Positions 17,549 to 27,200 of a DNA stretch of 64,000 bases are shown here, one piece after another. The stretch's first letter is position 1, and each line of letters opens with the position of its first letter. Location: assembly GCF_025490915.1 (NCBI RefSeq), contig NZ_JANQBA010000001.1, forward strand, positions 248,001 to 312,000. The letters run 5' to 3'. The notes beneath the pieces were generated by a model. It did no database searches, was not told the origin of the DNA, and saw only the letters and a program-made list of their open reading frames with translations. This DNA comes from Lacticaseibacillus parakribbianus (GTDB lineage Bacteria; Bacillota; Bacilli; Lactobacillales; Lactobacillaceae). The position numbers and the translations under genes were made by a program.

Positions 17549-20191
17549 CTACTTGGCCGCCTGAAGCTCCGCGATGCGGGCATTGGTGGCCGCCAGCTTG
17601 GCCTCAAAGTCGGCCTGCTTGGCCTTTTGCTCGGCGACCACGGCCGCCGGGGCCTTGGCCAAAAACCCTGGGTTGCCCAGCTTCTTGGTCACGCGGGTGA
17701 TCTCTTGGGTCAGCTTGCCGGCCTCTTTTTGCAGCTTGGCGATTTCCTCGTCCAAGTCGATCAGCTCGGTCAGCGGCACGTAGACCGTGGCCCCGGAGAT
17801 GACGGCCGACGCCGCAAGCGTCGGCACCTCAAGGTCTGGGCCAACCTCAAAGCCGGCCGTGTGAACGAAGCGGTCGATGAACTCAGCGTTGGCCGTGAAC
17901 AGCGGCGCCAAGGCCGCGTCCTGCAGCCGCACCTGCACGTCAAGCGGGGTGCTGAGCGGCGCGTTGACCTCGGTGCGAATGCCGCGAACCGCGCGGATCA
18001 GCTCGATGATCGCCTGCATGTCGGTGATCGCCTGGTCGTTGTCGAACTCGGGGTGAACCACCGGGTAGCTGGCCGTCACGATCGACTCGCCGATGTGCGG
18101 CATGGTCAACCAGATTTTCTCGGTCACGAACGGCATAATCGGGTGCATCAGGCGCAGCACCTGATCCAGCACGTACATCAGGTTGACGCGCTTGGCGGCC
18201 TTGGCCACCTCGTCGTCACCGGTCAGGACCTCCTTGGCCATTTCGATGTACCAATCGGCCAGTTCGTTCCAGATGAAGTTGTACAAGTCGCGCTCGGCCT
18301 CGCCGAACTCGAAGCTGTCGAACTTGGCGGTGACGCTGGCGACGGTTTGGTTCAACCGGGCGAACAGCCACTGGTCCGGCAGGTCGAAGGTCGCAGGATC
18401 GGGCTTTTGATCGGCAGTGGTGTCGGCCAGGTTCATCAAGACGAAGCGGGACATGTTCCAGATCTTGTTGACGAAGTTCCAGCTGGCCCCCATCTTGTCC
18501 CAGGAAAAACGCGTGTCTTGGCCCGGCGTCGAGCCGTTGATCAAGAACCACCGCAGCGCGTCGGCGCCGTATTTTTCGATGACGTCCATCGGGTCGATGC
18601 CGTTGCCCAGGCTCTTGCTCATCTTGCGGCCCTGCTCGTCGCGAATCAAGCCGTGCAGCAGGACGTTTTTGAACGGCCGCTTGCCGGTGAACTCAAGGCC
18701 CTGGAAAATCATCCGCGCAACCCAAAACGGAATGATGTCGTAGCCAGTGACCAGCGTGTCGGTCGGGTAGTAGCGCTGGTAGTCGGCCGCCTGTTCGTCC
18801 GGCCAGCCCATGGTCGAAAACGGCCACAAGGCAGAACTGAACCAGGTATCCAAGACATCGGGGTCTTGCTCCCAGTTCTCGGCGTCTTCAGGCGCCTCCA
18901 GGCCGACGTACATCTCGCCGGTCTGCTTGTTGTACCAGGCCGGAATGCGGTGGCCCCACCAGAGCTGCCGCGAAATCACCCAGTCGTGAATGTTTGCCAT
19001 CCAGTTCAGGAAGGTGTGCTCGAAGCGTTCCGGCACGAAGGTGATCTTGTTGGCCGTGGCCTGGTTCTTGATCGCGGCCTCAGCCAAAGGCCCCATTTTG
19101 ACGAACCACTGGGTCGACAGCCGCGCCTCGACCTGAACGCCGGTGCGTTCGGAGTGGCCGACGCTGTGGACGATCGGCACAATCTTGATCAAGTCGCCGC
19201 TTGCCTGCAGGTCCTTGACCAGGTTCTTGCGGCACTCGAAGCGGTCTTGGCCGGCGTACTTGCCGGCGACGGCGTTCATGGTGCCGTCGTCGTTCATGCA
19301 GTTGATGCGCGGCAGGTCGTGGCGGTTGCCGACCTGAAAGTCGTTGGGGTCATGCGCCGGGGTGATTTTCACCGCGCCGGTGCCGAACTCGGGATCGGCG
19401 TGCTCATCGGCGATGATCGGAATCTCGCGCCCGACCCCGGGCACGATGACGGTCTTGCCGATCACGTCTTGGTACCGCGCGTCGTGGCCATTGACCGCCA
19501 CCGCGGTGTCGCCGAACATCGTTTCCGGCCGGGTCGTGGCGATTTCAATGCCGCCTGGGGTCCCATCGGCGTACTTGTAGATCATGTGGTAAAACGCGCC
19601 TTGGTCGTCTTGGTGCAGCACCTCGATGTCGGACAACGCCGTGCGAGCCTGGGGATCCCAGTTGACGATGTACTCACCGCGGTAAATCAACCCCTTGTTG
19701 TAGAGGTCGACGAAGACCTTGCGAACCGCCTGGCTCAGCCCGTCGTCCAGCGTGAAGCGTTCGCGGGAGTAGTCCAAAGACAGGCCCATTTTGCCCCACT
19801 GCTTCTTGATGGTGGCGGCGAACTCATCTTTCCACTCCCAGACCTTGTCGACGAACGCGTCGCGACCCAGGTCGTAGCGGGTGATGCCTTCCTGGCGCAG
19901 CTTGGCCTCAACCTTGGCCTGCGTTGCGATGCCGGCGTGGTCCATCCCCGGCAGCCACAGGGTGTCAAAGCCCTGCATCCGCTTTTGGCGAATAATCATG
20001 TCCTGAAGCGTCGTGTCCCAGGCGTGGCCGAGGTGCAGCTTGCCGGTGACATTCGGCGGCGGAATCACGATGCTGTATGGTTTAGCCGACTTGTCGCCGG
20101 ACGGCTTGAAGACGCCTTGTTCCAGCCACTTCTCGTAGCGCCCCGCCTCAACCGCCTTGGGGTCGAATTTTGGTGCCAGTTCTTCTTTCAT
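17549..20191 (-). CDS. valS: Valyl-tRNA synthetase
   Basis: Class I synthetase that charges tRNA-Val. The start at 20191 ([15 protein letters not shown]) follows GGAGGG and gives 880 aa. The longer ORF-track protein reads through the T-box leader and is not real. Signature motifs are [15 protein letters not shown] (HIGH type), the editing domain with [30 protein letters not shown] (KMSKS), an anticodon-binding domain and a C-terminal coiled-coil arm (about residues 810-880). It is a single gene controlled by a T-box. Confidence 0.97.
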   Translation of the reverse strand: MKEELAPKFDPKAVEAGRYEKWLEQGVFKPSGDKSAKPYSIVIPPPNVTGKLHLGHAWDTTLQDMIIRQKRMQGFDTLWLPGMDHAGIATQAKVEAKLRQEGITRYDLGRDAFVDKVWEWKDEFAATIKKQWGKMGLSLDYSRERFTLDDGLSQAVRKVFVDLYNKGLIYRGEYIVNWDPQARTALSDIEVLHQDDQGAFYHMIYKYADGTPGGIEIATTRPETMFGDTAVAVNGHDARYQDVIGKTVIVPGVGREIPIIADEHADPEFGTGAVKITPAHDPNDFQVGNRHDLPRINCMNDDGTMNAVAGKYAGQDRFECRKNLVKDLQASGDLIKIVPIVHSVGHSERTGVQVEARLSTQWFVKMGPLAEAAIKNQATANKITFVPERFEHTFLNWMANIHDWVISRQLWWGHRIPAWYNKQTGEMYVGLEAPEDAENWEQDPDVLDTWFSSALWPFSTMGWPDEQAADYQRYYPTDTLVTGYDIIPFWVARMIFQGLEFTGKRPFKNVLLHGLIRDEQGRKMSKSLGNGIDPMDVIEKYGADALRWFLINGSTPGQDTRFSWDKMGASWNFVNKIWNMSRFVLMNLADTTADQKPDPATFDLPDQWLFARLNQTVASVTAKFDSFEFGEAERDLYNFIWNELADWYIEMAKEVLTGDDEVAKAAKRVNLMYVLDQVLRLMHPIMPFVTEKIWLTMPHIGESIVTASYPVVHPEFDNDQAITDMQAIIELIRAVRGIRTEVNAPLSTPLDVQVRLQDAALAPLFTANAEFIDRFVHTAGFEVGPDLEVPTLAASAVISGATVYVPLTELIDLDEEIAKLQKEAGKLTQEITRVTKKLGNPGFLAKAPAAVVAEQKAKQADFEAKLAATNARIAELQAAK

Positions 20192-20221
20192 TGAACGTCC
20201 CTCCATGTGTTGCGTGACTAA

Positions 20222-20441
20222 ACAAAAAAGACCCGTCCCAGTTCTAGGACGAGTCAGCTCGCGGTGCCACCTAAATTGAGGGCCAGCGCCCTCCAGCTTA
20301 TCGGATAACGGGCGTGGCCCGGCCTTTCCTACTCGGTTCAAAAAGGCAGCTCGCAAGCTACAATCGCGCGTGACGTCAAGGCTTGCACCGACCGCCTTGT
20401 CGCTGAAAACGTCACCGCGCGACCCTCTTGTTCAACGCGTT
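20222..20441 (-). promoter_or_regulatory. T-box leader of valS
   Basis: On the minus strand the T-box core AGGTGGCACCGCG (20261-20273) is followed by a terminator (CGTCC / GGACG stem, then TCTTTTTTG). Upstream are the conserved CCGTTATC segment and a long Stem I-like helix (GCGCGGTGACGT / ACGTCACGCGC). A GTA triplet (20359-20361) next to that helix is the best candidate Val specifier. The leader is short (about 220 nt), so Stem I looks reduced. Confidence 0.92.
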
Positions 20442-20447
20442 ACCCGC

Positions 20448-20477
20448 ATTATAGGCCAGCGGCTGGCCGGCCGTCAA
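20448..20477 (-). promoter_or_regulatory. valS promoter
   Basis: TTGACG (20472-20477) and TATAAT (20448-20453), 18 bp apart on the minus strand, directly upstream of the T-box leader. Confidence 0.8.
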
Positions 20478-20604
20478 CGAAAATTTGACCAGGCGCCGGC
20501 CGTACCGGCGGCGATTCTCACCGCAAGGCGCCGAACCACCGCGCGACACCGCCCCGGCCCGGCCCCGGTTCTCGCCGGCGGCCAGCCGCCTGCGACCGCG
20601 GGAA

Positions 20605-21264
20605 TCACCGGGCCTTTTCGTGGGCGCCCTTTTGGTGGGCAACGTACAGCAGGCTTTGAAGCTCCGAGGTCAGATCGATGTAGCGAATCGTGGTCCCCGG
20701 CTCACAGACCACCGGCTGCGGGGCGAAGGTGAGAATCGCGTTCACCCCGGCCGCCTCCAACGCGTTGACCACCGCGGTCTGCGACGTGCTGGGCACCGCC
20801 AGAATGGCGGTGTGCATCGCCGGGGTCAGGTGCTCTTGAAGGGTTGCGAAGTCGTAGACCGGAATGCCGGCGACCACCGTCCCGACCTTGGCCGGATCGG
20901 CATCAAAGGCCATGGTGATGTTCAAATCGGGGTTGCGCCGGAAATTATTCTCCATCAGCGCCGCCCCGAGGCCACCGACCCCGACTAGCAGCATCTCCTC
21001 GCGGCTTTGGACGTCCAAAAGCTTGCCGAACTCGTCGACTAAGGTGCCGACCGAGTAGCCGTAGCCGCTTTTGCCCAGCTCCCCGAAGCTGGAAAAATCG
21101 CGGCGGATGGTCGCAGACGGAATGTGAATAATCTCGCTAAGGCGGTCCGAACGGATGCGGCTGATGCCCTGCTGCTGGAGCTGCTGCACCGCGCGGTAGT
21201 ACAACGGAATTCTGCGAACGGTCGCCTTGGAGACTTGTGCCTTGGTGTTTAACAACGTCTTCAC
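20605..21264 (-). CDS. rex: Redox-sensing transcriptional repressor Rex
   Basis: Senses the NADH/NAD+ ratio and represses fermentation and respiration genes. The 219-aa protein has the N-terminal winged helix (SRIRSDRLSEIIHIPSATIRRDFSSFG) and a Rossmann NAD-binding domain with GVGGLGAAL and a C-terminal swapped helix. The GTG at 21264 has GAGGGG directly against it. A TTG three codons later has better spacing, so the exact start is uncertain. No canonical Rex box is visible upstream. It is monocistronic between valS and thiI. Confidence 0.95.
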   Translation of the reverse strand: MKTLLNTKAQVSKATVRRIPLYYRAVQQLQQQGISRIRSDRLSEIIHIPSATIRRDFSSFGELGKSGYGYSVGTLVDEFGKLLDVQSREEMLLVGVGGLGAALMENNFRRNPDLNITMAFDADPAKVGTVVAGIPVYDFATLQEHLTPAMHTAILAVPSTSQTAVVNALEAAGVNAILTFAPQPVVCEPGTTIRYIDLTSELQSLLYVAHQKGAHEKAR

Positions 21265-21268
21265 CCCT

Positions 21269-21308
21269 CGTGATAACTGTTACCGCTTTCAGTTAATAGT
21301 TTATCACG
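21269..21308. promoter_or_regulatory. Inverted repeat upstream of rex
   Basis: CGTGATAACTGTTA and TAATAGTTTATCACG form an imperfect 14/15-bp inverted repeat with an 11-bp gap, immediately before the rex ribosome binding site. It could be an operator or a leader hairpin. Its half-sites run in the opposite order to a Rex box (TTGTGAA...TTCACAA). Confidence 0.45.
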
Positions 21309-21416
21309 AAGATTGTGAACGAGCAAACAAAGTCTGGTTGCAACCCGCATTTTCACTGATTTTTGTTCGTCAGTCCCACTCCGGTCTGAGCCCAATTGGC
21401 TTGGCGACCCACACAA

Positions 21417-21446
21417 AGACCCCGAAGCGATTGCGCTTCGGGGTCT
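21417..21446. terminator. Terminator after thiI
   Basis: A perfect 13-bp stem (AGACCCCGAAGCG / CGCTTCGGGGTCT) with a 4-nt loop, 10 bp after the thiI stop. It is followed on the minus strand by a short T run. Confidence 0.8.
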
Positions 21447-21455
21447 GACAAGGCT

Positions 21456-22673
21456 TTAAAGCAGTTCGGCGATGACGTCTTGATTTTGCGCCATGAACTC
21501 GTCGGAGCTGCGAATCTCGGTGATCTGAATGCCGGCCAGGGCCCGGGCCATCAACCCCTCGACGTCCAGCTTGCTCTCGTAGTACCGGGCCTTATCCAAG
21601 TTGGGCTTGGTCTTGGGCGCCGGCGGAGCGAAAATCGTGCAGCAATCCTCGAACGGCATGATCGACAGCGCGTAGGTGTCGATGTCTTCGGCCACGCGGA
21701 TAATCTCGTTTTTGTCCATCGTCGCCACCGGCCGGATGATCGGCATTGTGGTGACGTCGTTGATTGCAACCATGCTTTCAAGCGTCTGCGACGCGACCTG
21801 ACCGACCGATTCGCCGTTGAAAATGGCGAGGGCCCCTTGCTGCTTGGCGATGGCCTCGGCCAGCCGCAGCATCAACCGCCGCTGAATCGTCATCAGGTAG
21901 CCCTCCGGCAGGCTGGACTTAATGGTCTCTTGAATCTCCGTGAACGGTACCTGGATGAAGCGAATGCTGCCGACGTAAGGCGCTAGCTTGGTGGTCAGCT
22001 GCTTGGCCTTGGCCAGGGCCTGGTCGCTGGTGTAAGGCGGCGAGAAGAAGTGAACCATTTCGATGTCGACCCCCCGCTTGAGGGCCAGGTAGCCGGCCAC
22101 CGGCGAGTCAATCCCACCGCTGAGCATCAACACGCCCTTGCCGGCCGTGCCGACCGGCAAACCGCCGGCGCCCAGGACCGTTTTGGTCGAGAGAAAAATC
22201 GCCTCGCGCCGCACCTCGACGCGCAGCACGTAATCCGGGTCCTTCATCTTGACGACCAGATCCGGCCGGGCGTCGGTCAGCATGTCGCCGAGGTTCAAAT
22301 TCATCTCGTTGGTATCCAGCTCGAAGTTGTGGTCCGAACGCTTGGTCTGAACCTTGTACGAGGCCCCGGTCGGGACGGTGGCCGCCATCAGCTCGAGCAC
22401 CGCTTCGTGAACCGCCGGCATTTCCTTGGCCACTGCGACGGAGGGCGAGAAGCTTTGGATACCAAAGACCTTCCCGAGCCGCGCCATGACCGCGTCGGCG
22501 TCTTCGCCGTTCAGGTCAATGTGCAGCCGGTCACGCTTGGGGTGCATTCGCAGCGCCGGGAACTCGTGGAGGGCCTTGGTGACGTTGCCGTTCAGCCGGC
22601 CGATGAAGGCCTGACGGTTCTTACCCTTGGTTGACAGCTCGCCGTAGCGAACCATGATTTCACTGTATTGCAC
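21456..22673 (-). CDS. thiI: tRNA 4-thiouridine synthase
   Basis: Adenylates U8 of tRNA and transfers sulfur to make s4U. The GTG start at 22673 follows GGAAGGAAG and gives 405 aa; the longer track ORF runs back into nifS. A ferredoxin-like/THUMP region at the N-terminus (to about residue 165) precedes the PP-loop ATPase motif [17 protein letters not shown] and the CTIFAPP-type Cys region. No rhodanese domain is present, so the enzyme must take sulfur directly from the partner desulfurase encoded 13 bp upstream. Confidence 0.94.
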   Translation of the reverse strand: MQYSEIMVRYGELSTKGKNRQAFIGRLNGNVTKALHEFPALRMHPKRDRLHIDLNGEDADAVMARLGKVFGIQSFSPSVAVAKEMPAVHEAVLELMAATVPTGASYKVQTKRSDHNFELDTNEMNLNLGDMLTDARPDLVVKMKDPDYVLRVEVRREAIFLSTKTVLGAGGLPVGTAGKGVLMLSGGIDSPVAGYLALKRGVDIEMVHFFSPPYTSDQALAKAKQLTTKLAPYVGSIRFIQVPFTEIQETIKSSLPEGYLMTIQRRLMLRLAEAIAKQQGALAIFNGESVGQVASQTLESMVAINDVTTMPIIRPVATMDKNEIIRVAEDIDTYALSIMPFEDCCTIFAPPAPKTKPNLDKARYYESKLDVEGLMARALAGIQITEIRSSDEFMAQNQDVIAELL

Positions 22674-22686
22674 AGTATCTTCCTTC

Positions 22687-23847
22687 CTATTGTTGGGGGG
22701 TGGCAAAAAGCTTGGCGAAGCCAGCGTAAACCTGATCGAAGGCCGCGTTGAAGGCATCGGCCTCGGCCAAGGTGTTCTGGTCGTCCAGGCTGACGCGAAT
22801 CGCGCTGGTCGCGATCTGGCTTGGCACGTGCATCGCCGCCAGGGTGCTGGACTCGGTGCCCTTTTTGCTGGAGCAGGCACTGGTGGTGCTGATGTAGATG
22901 TCGTGTTGCTCAAAGGCGTGAACGATGGTCTCGCCACGCACCCCAGGCAGCGCAAAGCACAAAATGTGCGGCGCAAAGTCCGGCGTGAGCTGGCTGAACA
23001 TCACGACATTGGGGAACTTGGCGACGTGTTCGTAGATGCGGCGGCGAATCGCCTGCTCATGCGCCACCTTTTGGTCCTCGTCGGTTAACAGCAGCCGCAA
23101 AGCCTTGGCCATCGCCGCGATGGCCGGCGTGTTTTCGGTGCCCGAGCGCTGGTTGTCCTCCTGGCCGCCACCGGCCAGAAGCGGCGCGATGTGGCGGCCT
23201 TCCTTCATGTAGACGAAGCCGGTGCCGCGCGGCGCGTGGAACTTGTGCCCGGAAAACGTGATGAAGTCGATCCGCGGGTTGCGCAGCGTCGCCATCAACC
23301 CCTTGCCGATGCCTTGAACCGCATCGACGTGGAAGTGAACATTCGGATGGTCGGCCAGAATCGCCGCAATCTCATCGAGCGGCTGCTTGGCGCCGACCTC
23401 GTTGTTGACCGCCATCACGGAGACCAGAATCGTGTCGTCGCGCAGCGCATTTTTCAAGTCGTTGGGGTCAATGAAGCCGCGGTGGTCAACCGGGAGGTAG
23501 GTCACCTCAAAGCCCAGCTGCTCGAGCTGGTGCATCGTGTTGATGACCGCGGGGTGCTCAATGGCGGTGGTGATCAGGTGCCGGCCGAACTGGCGCTTCT
23601 CAAAGGCGGTGCCCTTGATCACCCAGTTATCGCCCTCCGTGCCGCAGCTGGTGAAGTAGATCTCGTCGGGCTTGGCCTGCATCAGCGAGGCAATTTGCTT
23701 GCGGGCCCCTTGCAGCATCGCGTCGGCCTTGCCGCCAACGGCGTGAAGGCTGCTGGGGTTGCCGTAAAAGTCCTCCGAGACGGTGCGGTAGGTGTCTAGC
23801 ACCGCCGGCAGCGCCTTGGTGGTTGCACTGTTATCAAAATAAATCAT
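22687..23847 (-). CDS. nifS: Cysteine desulfurase (NifS-like partner of ThiI)
   Basis: PLP enzyme that removes sulfur from cysteine, probably for tRNA thiolation by ThiI. The start is [13 protein letters not shown] (386 aa). The PLP lysine is in [13 protein letters not shown] and the catalytic cysteine in [11 protein letters not shown], with the short loop of group II/NifS-type enzymes. nifS and thiI form a two-gene unit. No Fe-S scaffold gene is nearby, which supports the tRNA role over general cluster assembly (inference). Confidence 0.93.
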   Translation of the reverse strand: MIYFDNSATTKALPAVLDTYRTVSEDFYGNPSSLHAVGGKADAMLQGARKQIASLMQAKPDEIYFTSCGTEGDNWVIKGTAFEKRQFGRHLITTAIEHPAVINTMHQLEQLGFEVTYLPVDHRGFIDPNDLKNALRDDTILVSVMAVNNEVGAKQPLDEIAAILADHPNVHFHVDAVQGIGKGLMATLRNPRIDFITFSGHKFHAPRGTGFVYMKEGRHIAPLLAGGGQEDNQRSGTENTPAIAAMAKALRLLLTDEDQKVAHEQAIRRRIYEHVAKFPNVVMFSQLTPDFAPHILCFALPGVRGETIVHAFEQHDIYISTTSACSSKKGTESSTLAAMHVPSQIATSAIRVSLDDQNTLAEADAFNAAFDQVYAGFAKLFATPQQ

Positions 23848-23885
23848 GTGGGTCGTTCCTTCCAAATTGTAAGCTACTGCGTCTC

Positions 23886-23894
23886 ATTATAGCA
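23886..23894 (-). promoter_or_regulatory. nifS-thiI promoter (extended -10)
   Basis: TGCTATAAT on the minus strand, about 40 bp before nifS. A TTGACT lies further upstream, but its 22-bp spacing is too long. Confidence 0.55.
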
Positions 23895-24137
23895 AAAGGG
23901 CCCCGCCGGCGGTAGTCAAAGATGCAGCGGCCTGACGACCAGGGCTGGCCCGGCGAGTCGGCTTATCGTCACGGTCACCCACCGCAGCCAGCTTAGCGCC
24001 AAGTAACGCATTGGTCGCGCCGCTCGCCAATAGGTCGCGGTGGCAATCAATTGATTGGTATGCTGCATATACCGAACGACCGGCAGGCGGTTCACGCCGC
24101 GTACACCGCCTGCATCGCCGGCCGTCAAGCCGGAAAT
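23895..24137. other. Intergenic region between nifS and the adhesin gene
   Basis: About 240 bp with no plausible ORF or RNA signature. It contains small inverted repeats (for example GGTAT...ATACC near 24058-24074) and joins the divergent nifS promoter to the adhesin promoter. Confidence 0.5.
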
Positions 24138-24166
24138 TTGACAGCTAATTTTACCGATGCTACCAT
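24138..24166 (+). promoter_or_regulatory. Promoter of the giant adhesin gene
   Basis: TTGACA (24138-24143) and TACCAT (24161-24166) with 17-bp spacing. The leader of about 70 nt ends in a strong AAGGAGG site before the ATG at 24246. Confidence 0.65.
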
Positions 24167-24245
24167 TCACGAATAATCGCTGATTCTGCCAATTGGCGGT
24201 CATCGATAGTCATTGGTATGGTTGAATTCTCTAAGGAGGAATACT

Positions 24246-27200
24246 ATGTCACGGCATTCATCGACGCACCTGAAAGACAGCACGACCGAGCGCAAGTTGC
24301 GCTTCAGGCTCTACAAGTCCGGCAAATTCTGGTTGGTCGCCGGCACGGCCTTTGGGATTTGGCTGGCCAAACCGCACAGCGTCGGCGCAGCGAGCGCCGA
24401 AGGAGGCGAGGCGCCTGCTTTGACCACTGCGGCGCCTGCGACCGCCAAAACACCGACCGTCCCGCTGCGAAGCTCTGTTTCCTCGGTCAACGAAGACACC
24501 CCGGCGCCGGAGACGTCAACCACGACTGAACAGCCGACTGACGCCGGCGCTGCCGAGACCGCGGCGACCGATCAAGTCGCATCTGAAACCGGCCCTGGTG
24601 AACCGGGTGCAAAACCAAGCGATGGCGCTGGCGATGCGCCAGCCACCACCACCGAATCAACGGCAGGGACGACCTCGTCCGCAACGGACTCGGACGACAC
24701 AACCACCGACACGACTGGGCCCGATACACTTGAATCCGATCAGCCCGCAGTGCCAACCGCTGCGGACACCACAGCGGCCGGCCCAAAAGTGGCCGCTCCA
24801 ACGGCTGCCGCCAGCCCGAACGCGCAATCGAAAACTGATTCAACCAAGCTGCTAGGTGCGGTCACTACTGCGGCCAGCACCACTGCGGGTAAACTCGCGG
24901 CAGTCAACGACATCGAACCCGACATCGAGGAACCGGATGACCCGCCAGTGATTACGACGCACTCCGCCACGATCACCGGCACCCCTGCCTGGGACGCCAA
25001 GGTCATCAGCGGCACCGCCACCCCTGGCAACACCGTCAAGCTTTGGCGAGGTGGCGAACTCGCGACTACAACCGTCGCCAGTGATGGAAGTTGGACGTTT
25101 GACCTCGCAGGCCTTGACCCTGACCTTGACCTGACCAAGGCACTGGCAGTCCGAGAATACAATCCAAGCGGTCAGTCAGTCGGTGTCGTCGCCGTGCCGT
25201 ATTACCAGTACGTCACACATCAAATCATACAGCGCGATGGCATGAAAACCGACGCAAGTGGCAACTATCTCGATCAATTCAGTTTTACCGATTACGTCCT
25301 GATTCCAAGTCAGGCGTCACTTTCCGGAGACACCGTGAACCTAACGTTCGACTACTCGCCAATATACTCTTGGCCGCCACTGCGCCACAGCGATTTTCCC
25401 GTGATCGATGGCCTGGTCGCACAGTGGCGTGCAATCCCCGAACGTGTCAGTGTTTCCAATGTGACCACCATCGACGCAATCTATTACTTTCCGGCAACGA
25501 TTCAAGTGTCCCCGCTGGCCACTAACGACGACGTGACAACGGCCGTCACACCCAAGGTGGCGAACACGCCGGTTTCAAGCCTGCATTTAATTTCACCGAA
25601 TTATCCAGCCGGCGTCACAACGACCGACTTAACCAAAACCGTCACCCGCACGATTCACTTCGTCGATGAAGCCGGCGATACGGTGGCGCCAGACGTCGTT
25701 CAAGAAGTTAAGTATACCCGAATCGGCACCGTCAGTTTTCTGACCAATCCGCCCACCGTCAGCTATTCGAATTGGGTCGCAGCCGACCCGGTGTGGTCCG
25801 AGGCGGCAGCACCACTTGTCAAGGAATTGGTCCCGAGTCAAACCACGGTTGCCGCCGTGACAACGACCGGGGATACCGGCGACGAAACGGTGACCATCAC
25901 CTACTTTCCGCAGATTGTGAATTTCGAGGGCCCCAAAGACGCCGGGACCCCGGTCTCGACGAACCCAGACGACCCCCGCAAGTATCCCGAGGGTATGACT
26001 CCGGCCGACAGCTACCTGACCAAGACCCGCACCATCGTGTTGATCAATGCGGTCACCGGGGAGAGCTTCAACGAGGACACGCGGCAGGAGGTACGATTCG
26101 TTCGGCGTGGCGTGCTTGATTTCGGCCAGACGCCGCCGGCCATCACCCAGAGCGAATGGTGGGTCCTCGACATCCAGTGGGGCGGATTCTTTGCCCCGGC
26201 CAAGCCAGGGATGGTCGCCGGCCCGACGTCCATTCCAGCTCAAAGCGTTTTCGAGACGAGTGATGACGTGACGGTCTACATCCGTTATTACCCGAGTGTG
26301 GAAGTGGTGACCAGCGATAATCCCAAGACCCCAGGCGATAAGGTTGGCCTCGATGATGAGGACCCGCGTGTTTATCCAGACGGCCTGACCGTCAGTGATC
26401 TGAAGCGAACAATCAGCCGCACCATCACCTTCGTCGGCCTGGACGGTGACCCCGTCGCAGCGACCGAGCATCAGGAGGTCACCTTCACGCGCAGCGCAAC
26501 CGTCGACTGGCGCGGCGATAACCCGACGCTCGTGTACAGCGATTGGACGACCGCCAATGCCAGCTTCGATGAGGTCCCAAGCCCCGTCGTGCCAGACCTG
26601 GTTCCCGCCAGGGCCACCACTAAGGCTCTGACTGTGACGGCTACGGATGCCGACGTCCAAACCATGGTCCTCTACTTCCCCGCCATCGCCGAAGTCTCGG
26701 CCACCGCGCCGCAGGACGGTGGCACCCCGGTCAGCAATCTGACAGACGATCCACGCGTCTACCCCGCCGACGTCGGTAAGACTAATTTGAACAAAACGGT
26801 GACCCGGACCATTAAGTACGTCACCACAGAAGGCACCGTTTTGGGGACTGTTGCACAGGAAATTGCCTACACCCGCGATGCAAGCGTCAATTTCAGCACA
26901 GGCACCGGCGTCACCAGCTACGAACCCTGGCAGACGACCGACGCCGTCTGGCCGGCCCGCTCCAATCCCGATTTTGTTGGTTGGGTTGCAGGAACCAGCA
27001 CGGTTGTAGCCGTCACCACCACGGCCGACACACCGGATGAGACAGTCACGGTGGTGTACTACCCAGACCAAGTGACCGTGACGTCTGATGCGCCCAAGAA
27101 TCCGGGCGACAAGGTTTCCGAGGATCCGACTGATTCCCGAACCTATCCAGCAGGCGTCGCGGCCAATGAGCTGAAGCGATCAATCACCCGGACCATCACT

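Noticed and set aside
17456-20194. 912-aa plus-strand ORF opposite valS (and similar long ORFs opposite aspS, relA, folC and the atp genes)
   Set aside because: High-GC codon usage leaves few stops on the opposite strand. The translations have no family signature, no ribosome binding sites, and lie exactly across strong known genes.
21301-21320. Rex box upstream of rex
   Set aside because: TTATCACGAAGATTGTGAA has the half-sites in the reverse order of TTGTGAA...TTCACAA, so it does not match the consensus.
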